DNA from: Spongilla lacustris
Taxonomy: Eukaryota > Porifera > Demospongiae > Spongillida > Spongillidae
Assembly: GCA_949361645.1 (NCBI GenBank)
Contig: OX442422.1
Span: 8,685,426 to 8,749,425 of the forward strand
DNA: 64,000 bases
Direction of reading: 5' to 3'
Shown piece after piece: positions 42,301 through 54,300 of this stretch. The position numbers were made by a program, and so were the translations under genes. The notes beneath the pieces are model-generated. The model searched no databases. It was given only the letters and a program-made list of their open reading frames with translations, and was not told the DNA's origin. Every line of letters starts with the position of its first letter. Positions within the stretch are counted from its first letter, which is position 1.

Positions 42301-45300
42301 CAAGGAGAATGAGATAGCAAGGGTATCCCCAGAGGGAACCATTGCCCCCCCCCCCCCCCCTTTTGGGACTAAATGGCGCCCCCCCCCCCCCCTTGTAATA
42401 AAAGCCTACATACATGCGCACTGAAAGTGGACAGCACCCTCCGCCCACTGATAGTATGATTGGATCGGCCGAGAGGGCGGACACCTCACTGATTGAATCA
42501 GCCGAAAGCGGACAGCAACCCCCCCCCCCCCCCCCCGCTAGTTGAATTGACTGAAAGCGGACAACCCTCCCCTCCTGTAATAAAAGTTCACATACATGTG
42601 CACTGAAAGCGGACAGCACCCTCCACCCACTCAGAGCAGCTGAACCAGGACACTGGCTTTACTGAGTTGTGTGCACTACAGTGGAGTGGTGTCATAGCAG
42701 CAGGGACGAAATGAACCTCTCAGGTGGATCCATTCAGCCAGACAGCAAGTACACACAAGTCTGTCATATGGCAACCTCAACACACTGAGGCAAATTGGAC
42801 AGTTCAGCTGACTAATGGCAGAGAGTAGCTGTGTATTGGCCAATGGTGGTTGAATGGAATTTTTTTATGGAGCTATGGTCACGATGTGCTCTACAACTTG
42901 GGCTGGAGTGTTGCCAGATATCTCAGCTAGGGGCCATTGTGCCTTTGGAGGTATACCCTTATAAGTATCACATGCAAGGGGATTTCCCTTCATAGTTCAT
43001 ACATGTACCCAGACAAGCTGCAGATTTCTGCAGGACAGTCACAGAGGCAATAGTGACCGAATATATAGGTGTCATTACGAGAGTACCCCGCTCGTTTAGC
43101 GGTTAAGATGCACGGGCGATTCTGTCCCTATATATATAATTATATATCTGCATTTGCATCGCTCTGATGTTTACCACCACGACTGCCTTGTTTTTGATAC
43201 TGTAAGAAGACGAGATTGGCTTCAAAAATTATTTCCAAACGTGCCCTTTCATACAAATAAGACCTACAGTTGTTAGCTGGTGATGAAATGACCCAAGCAG
43301 GTGCAATTCATTATCGGTGAAAATTCTCGGTTGCCTAGCAGTATGCAATATGACATGACATACGCGTCTTAATTTACTGTTGCCAGGCTACACACATGTA
43401 CGCAGCTGCATACACGTTTAAAACAGGCGGTTCTAATTTAGCCGCAAAGGAGCCAAAGAAAACAGCTTGTTAGGAAGGAGAACTCTCAGTTTAAGATACT
43501 GATCCGAAGAATAAAGGTAGGCCGGCCTATCAATAAAATAAAAAAAGAGGCCTATAAACTCAGACTACACATAAGAGGAATCTAAGTTTCCTATACATCG
43601 CAATGAATACACTAAGCCATATATTTTATTGAACACCCCTGGCAGAGACAAAAAAAAATTGGGGAACAAGTAAATCAAAAATTTCTCTATCGAGAAAGTG
43701 ATGGTGGGATGTAGGATTGGTGGTGCAAAAAGCAAGGAAACAAGGTACAGTATGTTAAAGTGAGGTTTGGTAGGATTGTACAACTATAACAGTCCTAAAT
43801 AATTCTTCATTTGCAAATTCAGGACTGTGAGTTGTAGGATCCTACCAAACCTCACTTTAACATACTGTAGTAACTGTACCTAGTTTCCTTGCTTTTTGCA
43901 CCACCAATCCTACATCCCACCAATCACTTTCTCGATAGAGAAGTTTTTGATTTACTTGTTTATTTAGTATCCCAAGCCAACAAAAACCCAAACAAAGAAC
44001 ATACCAAATTTGCACGCAGTGACTGGGCCAGAACTGAACGCCATAGTTTTATTGTCATCCGGGCGGTTTTTAATTATTTTACAACCAAATTAGATACATG
44101 TACCCTGATGAGCAAAAGTGCCCCAGGAACCCAGGGAAAGAAGCCTATGGTCATAAAAACCTGATAGAAAGTTGCCTTGATCATTTTAGTATCTTCTGAA
44201 ATCGGTATAACTTCCTATCTTCAGTTCAGAGCAAAAAGAAGAATAGTGATGAAAAATCATTATTAAAAAAGCAATTTTCCATACATCTCTATGGGAATGT
44301 ACTAATTCTTCTGAGGAACCCAGTACAAGGGGCTGAAAATTACACCAATCAGATAGAGTGATAGGTTTTTATGCGATCTATCATTTGAGTCCTTTAAACC
44401 TTTACTAGCGGCTTTCTCTGATTTATGGCATTCACTTTATCCCATACATTTCTATGGACGCGTGCGTGGGAAATATGACGGAAGGTTGCAAAATTGCTAA
44501 CGAGAGTCCGAAATTTCTCGCAATGTGATAGAATGACTAGATCGGCCGAGAGGTGGACACCACACTGATTGAATCAGCCGAAAGCGGACTGCACCCACCC
44601 CTCCTCCCCCCCGCTTGTTGAATTGGCCAAAAGCGGACAGCCCCCCCCCCCCTCCACCCCTGCTCGTTGAATCAGCCGAAAGCGGACAATGTATTCGAGG
44701 CTGTCAAATGACGCCCCCCTTCCAGAAAAGCTGGGGGCGCCCATGGATAGTATATGGAAAACTTACCTATTTTCTAGGTACCACCCCCCTCCCCCCCGCC
44801 ATCATAATTTAATAGCCTGGGGACAAGGCTAGGTCAGTGCAATCGAGTCTGCTTTAAACCCTAACCTTTATATAATTTTAATTCAGCCAGGGGCGGGTCC
44901 AGGATTTATTAGAGAAGAGAGACAAAATGATGGGCAAGGGTGGGGAAAGGGCTACCTTGCCCTACCAGGTGCTGTATACCCCTGAAGGGGTTTGGGCCGT
45001 TTAGCAAAAACATTGTAGGACATGCTAACAATTGATACATAGTAAATGGAGCAAATACGTGCTACACCTATTTTATTTCAAGAATGCAAGGTGTACTACA
45101 TGTACATGTGTACATTGTACCCACCATGTTGACTGAACTATTGTACACACTCCAGTGGGATGGTACTCCATTACACCTTGCTGCAAAGGGAGGTCATACT
45201 ACTTGTCGTGGCTGTGATGTGAACATTAAAGATTGGGTAAGTTGGTCCATCGAATGAGATATGAAGAAAATTGATAAGAACAGTTTTTATGTTATTACAA

Positions 45301-48300
45301 CATGAGGGAGGGGAGTGTCTATGCCTTAGGGCTATGTCAAGGCTGTACATTTTGCAACCTGCACCTTGAATGAAGACATTGACTTGAGATGCTGGTCCCA
45401 AAAGCTATCTCAGCAGCTGTGATGTACATGTAACATTATGATGAGATGTATTAATTATTTGGCCTCCTCTTCCTCATCTCTGATTGCAATAAATTCATAA
45501 AGCATTCATATACATCTGTTGTTTACATGGTGTATGTGCTTTATGTTAGAAGGGGCCATGTTGATGACCATGTACTACATGTACATGTTGTATACATTGT
45601 ACCCACCATGTTGGCTGAACTATTGTATCCATTCCAGTATGGTAATACTCCATTACACTGGGCTACAGAGGAAAGTTATGATCATACTACGTGTGTGGAA
45701 TGTCTCCTTTCCACTCCTGGTATTGATGTGAACATAAAGGATAGGGTGAGTTGGTCACATCACATCATGAGATGCATCCTCTAAATAAATTCACTTCTGT
45801 TTGCATACCACGTTGCATATATGTATGTACACATGCATGTAATATGGTGAGTTGGTCCGTTGAACTGTACATTTTGCTACCTGCACCTTGAAGAAGATAT
45901 TGACTTGAGATGCTGGTCCCGAAAACTACATGTGTATCCCAGCAGCTGTGATGTACATGTAAACATGATGATGAGATATATAAATTAGCCTCCTCTTCCT
46001 CCTCCAAATTCATAAAGCGTACATGTACATGTACATCTGTTGTTTACATGGTGTGTGTGCTTCATGTTACAAGGGGTTATGTTGATGACCATGTACTACA
46101 TGTACATGTGTACATTGTACCCACCATGTTGGCTGAACTATTGTACCCACTCCAGGATGGTTGTACTCCATTACACTATGCTGCAAAGGAAGGTCATACT
46201 ACTTGTGTGGAACATCTCCTCTCCACTCCTGGTATTGATGTGAACATAAAGGATAGGGTGAGTTGGTCACATCACATCATGAGATGCATCTCTAAATAAA
46301 TTCACTTCTGTTTACATACCATGTTGCATAATATGGTGAGTTGGTCCGTTGAACTGTACATTTTACTTCCTACACCTTGAAGAAGATATATATTGACTTG
46401 AAATGTTGGTCCCAAAAACCAGCTATGATGTACTTGTAAACATGATGATGAGATATATAAATTAGCCTCCTCTTCCTCCTCCAAATTCATAAAGCGTACA
46501 TGTACGTCTGTTGTTTACGTTGTTTGTGTGCTTCATGTTACAAGGGGTTATGTTGATGACCATGTACTATATGTACATGTGTACATTGTACCCACCATGT
46601 TGGCTGAACTATTGTACCCACTCCATGGGCATCTCCAGGAAGGTAAGGCCCCACCACTCAGTGGCCCCCCCCCCCCCCCCCCCCCCATCCCTTTATGATA
46701 TTTTATTTAACCCTTCCCTGGTATTACTACTACATGCGCACAATGTCATTGGCATTGAAACACCAGAGTGTGGAGCAGAATGTCGTAAATCAAAATGGCA
46801 GTGCTAATTATTGTGAAGTTCAGAGGCAGCAACAAGCATTATGACCTACTTTGTTTGTACATCATGGACACTTAGCAGTGCAGCAGCGCTGGAGGGCCAA
46901 TTATATGCATTTGGAAAAGATCAGCACATCGAACATATAGAGGCTAAGCCTGATGGCTGTTGTTTTTTTTGGCCCACCTTCTTACAGGAACTGACATGGG
47001 TGCCTGGAGTTGTTACAGAAGTATGTGGTTCTCTATCATACATGGTTTGTGTTCAACCCAACATTGTATGGTGACGACATGTGGACCACATTAAACAGTT
47101 AACGAGAGTTTGATACTTTAAAGGGAGAAGATGACGATTCTCTTAGGAAAGAACCAGTTTTGGAATTTTTGTGGTGAAGAAACTTCAAGAGTTGACCAAC
47201 CAAGTGCAATTGATTCAGTAATATCATCAGGAGGAGTACCTCAGGAAGGTTTATGTCCTGATATACAGGTACCTACAACAGAAATAGCTGGGCAGAAGGA
47301 CCCTGGCTCAACTTCAGATATACATGTATCTATAGAACAGTCAAGGTCTGATGAACTGAGTGTACCATGCAAGTCTACAGAACTAGGTAGAATGGTTGCT
47401 ACCAAAGGTGATGTTCCAAAAGTGGCATCACTGGGATCAGGTTGAGGAGACCATCAACAGCAGAGTACTCAACCTGAAGGTGTGAGGCGCTACCCCAAAA
47501 TGAGAACATCGACCTCCAGATAGATATTAATTTTGTAGAGTAGTATTGGACTTATTGGGGAGGGGTGTAGTGTAGTATATGAGTGACAACTAATTTATAG
47601 GGTGGGGACTAATTAGAGTATATTCACATGTGTAGTGCAGTGTGTTCTTGTACCTACATGTAGCTAATTGGTGATAGTTTGGTGCATTGACTCTGTTATC
47701 CATTGCGCTGCTATTACATCACATGTACCCACTCCAGGATAATTGTACTCCATTACACCTAGCTATAAAAAATGGTCATAGTACTTGTGTGGAATGTCTC
47801 CTTTCCACTCCTGGTATTGATGTGAACATTAAGGATGTGGTGAGTTGTATATAAAGTGATGCATATACATGTAGTGAATAATGTAATATGTTCCTTAAAT
47901 TATACCATTAGAACAGGAGGGAGGGGAGTGTCCATGCATGAGGGCTATGTCAAGGCTGTACATTTTACTACCTGCACATTGAATGAAGACATTGACTTGA
48001 GATGTTGGTCCCAAAACTATCCCACCAGCTGTGATGTACATGTAAACATGATGATGATTAAATTAGCCTCCTCTTCCTCCTCCCCGTTATTAATGATTGC
48101 AATAAATTCATAATGGATGTATCTATTTTTACCTACTACATGTACATGTTTGAAGGGGCCATCAGTGTTGATCACCATGTACTAATGAACTATTATTGTA
48201 CCCACTCCATGTACAAATACACAGAAAATGCCACGGTGGTTCCGTAATGGACATTAGGTTTGTAATTAGAGAATGATCGTAAACATTATGGTATATCAGC

Positions 48301-51300
48301 ACAAAACATGCACAAAAGTTGCCATTTGTTTGGCGATTTTTTATTCCCATCCAGACGGTGACTAAAAATCCAAAAATGATAACACGGGGTTTCCCAGGGT
48401 ATCTATTCCTTATAATAAAATCCAGCGCATTTTATACCCTATGGATCGACGTATATATTGATTGCGCATTATTTGGATCGTATTTTGTTTACAAACTATG
48501 TTCGATTCACTCGTCTAGTACGCCAGAACTGCCACATTCTAGAGCCCCAATTCTTACCACGCTAGCTTCCAAGTGTAGTTCTCGCAGTATGTGAAGTCTC
48601 TCTCTGGACGCTTTTTCTGTGAGAAGTTGTTACCTTTGCAAAACTGTTGACATCAATAAATCATCTGTGTGAATACTACATGCGTGACAAAATATAGGCT
48701 TTGACGATCCTGTTTATAACTTGTGCTTATAAAAAAATCTTCTATTTCGCTTTGGAACCATAAACACTGATCATGTAGGGTGTACATGTAATTAAAACCT
48801 GTATCTGCACCCAGTGTACATGTACACTTGTATGGTACCTCCTTTGCAGTAGCCATGGCTGTATGCATAGAACAGAATTTTGGCTCCTCCGGCCCTTCAA
48901 TTAATGGCTGGTTGGTCATAAAGGTCATTAAATTTTTATGGTGCAATGGCTTCAGCATAGGTCTTTAGAACCATGATTCCAGGCAGCCTGCCTGGAATTT
49001 TTGATTTCTTATTAGCTTGCTGAGAGTGTACAATGTATTTGCTAAAATGTACAGTTCTGGCCGGTCAGTGAATGTACATGTGTACCTCAATGATGAGTTT
49101 TGAGTCTGTCATATGTCTAGATCATGCATCTTTAAGGTGTGGTCTTTATAGATGGTATGCTGCTGCACAGCCAGATGGCCACATGCTTTGCAAAATTCAC
49201 TTGAACATGCCAATCTCAATTATACAGTAATACAAGCTAGAGTAATTGAGAGTAGTACTGTACAATGGTCAAGCAAGCTCAAAGTGACTTTCCATATGTG
49301 ACCATGTATAGTAAAGCAGTTGGCGGGGTCATGGGTCTGTAGTCAAGAATGCAGTGCATGCTATGGTGCACAGTGGATTTCTATATAAATAGATACATGT
49401 CGGCCAAACAGTGTCCATGTTGACCATAATTTGAAATCACATCACCCAGTACATGATGTACATGTACTTGAAATGCAAGGACAAAGTTCAAAGGCTGAAA
49501 GGCATAATGCAACAAACCCCGTTTGTTCTACACTGGAAGCCGGAAAACCACCATCAAAGCGACCTTTACACTCGGCCGTTTATTTTAACCTGTAACCGCC
49601 ATCTTGGAAAATGCCATATTCAAGGGTTTAGTATAGCTGTCAGAAAAAACGTCCATCTTAGAACACGCTATACATTTATACACCCATCTGTCCACTATAC
49701 CGAGTATAAGGGATTTTCGCATCTCTGTGGCAGTTGGTGCAAACAAGCCTCGTGTTCGTATCCTATTCGACACGGGTATGGTAGCTTTCACAATTACAGT
49801 GTTGCGTAGGAGAGTGCTGCCAAGACAGGACTTGCACTGTTCTCATCAGGAGAGATGGCACTATCCAGCCGTTCGTTAGTTATGTGCATCACTACAACCA
49901 AAGACTAGTAGCAAAGCGAATTCCATTCGCATGTGGTTGCCAGGTCAATAATTAGTAGGTAACTAGGTAGTTAATATTCATTATGGGCGGAGGCCTAATG
50001 TTTAACTTTCAATGTATTGTGATGCAATGCCTTGGGCTGGTGCTGTATACTTCTTGTCACAGTGCTTGTGGAAAGGAATCCATGGTTTCATTAAAAATGC
50101 TTGCCTCAAGTCTTGCCATAATATCAGGCAAAACAAAGTCAGCTGTGCAGTCTGAGTGAGCTGTTTAGTACATGTAGGCTCAACCTGCATGTAGTGAGAG
50201 AGGAAATGCGACAGCATGCAATCCTCTCCAGGTGGCTCCCATATTAACTGTAGTGTGATTTTAATATGGCAAGTGTTGTGTGTAAGTTGTCCTGTATACA
50301 TTATCTTAAACATATATAACTTAATAATTATTATGTTTATTCTGTACATATATAAATGTACCCACCATGTTGACTGAACTATCTCTGTACCCACTCCAGT
50401 GGGGTGATACTCCATTACATCTAGCTGCAGAAAAAGGTCATACAGTACCGTCCACGAGCAAGTTAAAAGCCCTCGCTCGACTCGCTAATGCAAGCGAATT
50501 AAGTTTGCGTGTGCTTACACGCGAGGAAACAAGTTGTGCCTTAATACTACACGCGTGTCTTTGTACACGCGCTCGCACTCGCAACCCGCGCAAGGCGAGT
50601 ACACGCGAGTAATTACACGCGAGTACACGCAATCGCTACACGCGAGCCTCGCGCGAGCACTTATATTTATTTTGCAAATGTATATAATCATTATAATGCC
50701 ATTCAATCTACTAGACAAATGGTATGATACATCTAGTACTATTAATTTAGAACTTGCATGTCTCTTACATGTAGTCTAGAGTATATTACATACACGCATG
50801 TATGGGCACCATAGCGCATCTGAGCAGTGAGCACTACACCAAAGCCAATTACAATAATGCATAGAGTGTGCGCATACGCTAGCGACATAGCCACGACTGA
50901 CGAGGCGTGGCTTTAAAGCATAAACGGTAAATGTTGAGAATCTATTCTAAGTATATGATTTTCAACAAAGCTATCTCTCACTAATGTCTATGCTCTCACT
51001 CTGGTATACGGTAATGGCTAATGCGTCGCCCGTAGCGGTAGGTGTGGCAGATATTTAATTATTGGCTCTTAATATTTTTTGTAATGTTTAACTCCATAGT
51101 ACATATACTCCACCGCTTAGGGGGTTAAAACATGCGCGACAGTGATATGTGAGGGAGTGTGGGTGTATATGTAATATTAATACTTTAACCCTTTTAACCG
51201 TTGACGCCCAGCCTGGGAGTAGCACATGGACAAGGAGTTACATGTAAGAATTGCATGGTGGGCAGAGAGAGGAAATCGATCTACAACACGGGCTGCGCTG

Positions 51301-54300
51301 GCAATAGCGCTAGTGTCGTTCACTAATCAATTTGATCCGTTCGCGCGTTGCGCTATTATTAAAGCATGTAACTAGTATGGCTTTCCTTGGCTGTCTGCGT
51401 TACTAGTACATGTGCATGCATGGTTATGCTGAATGTTTTCTTCTTGTTTCTTGTAGTAGCCTTCTGCCAGTCAAAACAATCCTAGGTCATGGTTTGATGA
51501 AGAAAAGCTGTCTAGTGATGATAACATCATGATGGAAAAGATGCTGTGCAATGAACTGATGTGAGAACACCAAGTACATGTACAGCCATTAACAGATGAC
51601 TTATTGATAAGGTAAATTGTATCCCAAATTGGGAAGTGTAGGACTTTGGTCCATGGAGTGACTGTGTAGGGGGAGGAGGTGGGGAAGTCTTGGGAGGGGA
51701 TTTCTCCAATCTTCGGGAAGCACCTCCATACCTCACCTTCCCTCCTCTTTCCTCCTCACCTTCCCTCTCATTCCCTCCCTTTCTCTCCTCCACTTCTCTC
51801 CTTCCCTCTCCTTCACTCCTCCCCTTCCCTCCCCTTCACACTTGTTTCAATCCCCTTTTTCCCTCCTCATTCCCTCCCCGTCACTCCTCTCATTCCCCCT
51901 CCACTCCTCCCCTTCCCTCTCCTTCACTCCTCTCCTTCCTTCTCCTTCACTCCTCCCCTTCCCTTTCCTTCACTCCTCCACTTCCCTCTCCTTCCCTCCT
52001 CCCCTTCACTCCTCCCCTTCCCTCTCCTTCACTCTTCCCCTTCCCTCCCTTTCACTCCTCACATTCCGTTCCTTCACTCCTCCCCTTACCTCTCCTCCAC
52101 TCCTCCCCTTCACTCTTCACTCCTCCCCATCACTCCTCTCATTCCCCCTCCACTCCTCCCCTTCACTCCTCACATTCCCTCTCCTTCACTCCTCCCCTTC
52201 CCTCCCTTTCACTCCTCACATTCCATTTCTTCACTTCTCCCTTCCCTCCCTCTCCCTTCCCTTCACTCCTCAATCCTGCCTTCACTCCTCCCCTTCCCTT
52301 CACTCCTCTCAATCCCTCCTCCACTCCTCCCCTTCACTCCTTTCAATCCCTTCTCCATTCCTCCCCTTCCCTACCTTTCACTCCTCCCCTTCCCTTCACT
52401 CCTCTCAATCCCTCCTCCACTCCTCCCCTTCACTCCTTTCAATCCCTTCTCCATTCCTCTCCTTCCCTACCTTTCACTCCTACCCTTCCCTTCACTCATT
52501 CCCTCTCCTTCACTCCTCCCTTCCCTCTCCTTTCTCCTCCTTTCACTCCTCTCAATCCCTCCTCCACTCCTCCCCTTCCCTCCCTTTCACTCCTCCCCTT
52601 CCCTCCCTTTCACTCCTCCCCTTCCCTCCCTTTCACTCCTCCCCTTCCCTCCCTTTCACTCCTCCCCTTCCCTCCCTTTCACTCCTCCCCTTCCCTCCCT
52701 TTCACTCCTCCCCTTCCCTCCCTTTCACTCCTCCCCTTCCCTCCCTTTCACTCCTCCCCTTCCCTCCACTCATTCCCTCCCCTCCACTCTTCCCTTTCCC
52801 TCTCCTTCAATCCTCCCCTTTCCTCTCCTTCACTCCTCCCCTTCACTCCCATCCACTCCTCATCCCTCTCCTTCACTCCTCCCCTTTGCTCCCCTCCACT
52901 GCTCCCTTTCACTACCCTTCACTCCCCTCCACTCCTCCCCTTCACTCCCCTCACTCCTCCCCTTCCCTCTCCTTCACTCCTCTCATTCCCTCTCCTTCAC
53001 TCCTCCCCTCCACTTCTCTCAATCCCTCCTCCACTCCTCTCCTTCACTCCTCTCAATCCCTCCACTCCTCCCCTTCCCTCTCCTCCACTCCTCCCCTTCA
53101 CTCCTCACCTTCCCTTTACTTCACTCCTCCCCTTTCCTCCCCTTCACACTTGTTTCCATCCCCCTTTTCCCTCCTCATTCCCTCCCCGTCACTCCTCTCA
53201 TTCCCCCTCCACTCCTCCCCTTCCCTCTCCTTCACTCCTCTATCACTCCTCCCCTTCCCTCCTTCACTCCTCCCCTTCCCTCCTTCACTCCTCCCCTTCC
53301 CTCCTTCACTCCTCCCCTTCCCTCCTTCACTCCTCCCCTTCCCTCCTTCACTCCTCCCCTTCCCTCCTTCACTCCTCCCCTTCCCTCTCCTTCACTCCTC
53401 CCCTTCCTACCTCTCCTTCACTCCTCCCCTTCCCTCCTCCCCTTCCCTCCTCCCCTTCCCTCCTCCCCTTCCCTCCTCCCCTTCCCTCCTCCCCTTCCCT
53501 CTCCTTCACTCCTCCCTTCCCTCTCCTTCACTCCTCCCTTCCCTCTCCTTCACTCCTCCCTTCCCTCTCCTTCACTCCTCCCCTTCCCTCTCCTTCACTC
53601 CTCCCCTTCCCTCTCCTTCACTCCTCTCCTTCTTTCTCCTTCACTCCTCCCCTTCCCTCCTTCACTCCTCCCCTTCCCTCCTTCACTCCTCCCCTTCCCT
53701 CCTTCACTCCTCCCCTTCCCTCCTTCACTCCTCCCCTTCCCTCCTTCACTCCTCCCCTTCCCTCCTTCACTCCTCCCCTTCCCTCTCCTTCACTCCTCCC
53801 CTTCCTACCTCTCCTTCACTCCTCCCCTTCCCTCCTCCCCTTCCCTCCTCCCCTTCCCTCCTCCCCTTCCCTCCTCCCCTTCCCTCTCCTTCACTCCTCC
53901 CTTCCCTCTCCTTCACTCCTCTCCTTCCCTCCCTTTCACTCCTCACATTACGTTCCTTCACTCCTCCCCTTACCTCTCCTCCACTTCTCCCCTTCACTCC
54001 TCTTCACTCCTCCCCATCACTCCTCTCATTCCCCCTCCACTCCTCCCCTTCACTCCTCCCATTCCCTCCCTTTCACTTCTCACATTCCGTTCCTTCACTC
54101 CTCTCCTTACCTCTCCTCCACTCCTCCTCTTCACTCCTCCCATTCCCTCTCCTTCACTCCTCCTCTTCCCTCCCCGTCACTCCTCTCATTCTCTCCCCTT
54201 CACTCCTCTCCTTCACTCCTCTCATTCCCTCCCTTTCATTCCTCACATTCCGTTCCTTCACTCCTCCCCTTCACTCCACTCAATCCCTTCTCCATTCCTC

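Larger units (their letters stand above)
40399..45236 (+). repeat. Tandem segmental duplication, copy 2
   Basis: Paralogue of 33540-37363. It lacks the 377-bp MITE and the 35.4-36.6 kb stretch, but has gained the 2.43-kb element at 42318. Confidence 0.85.
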
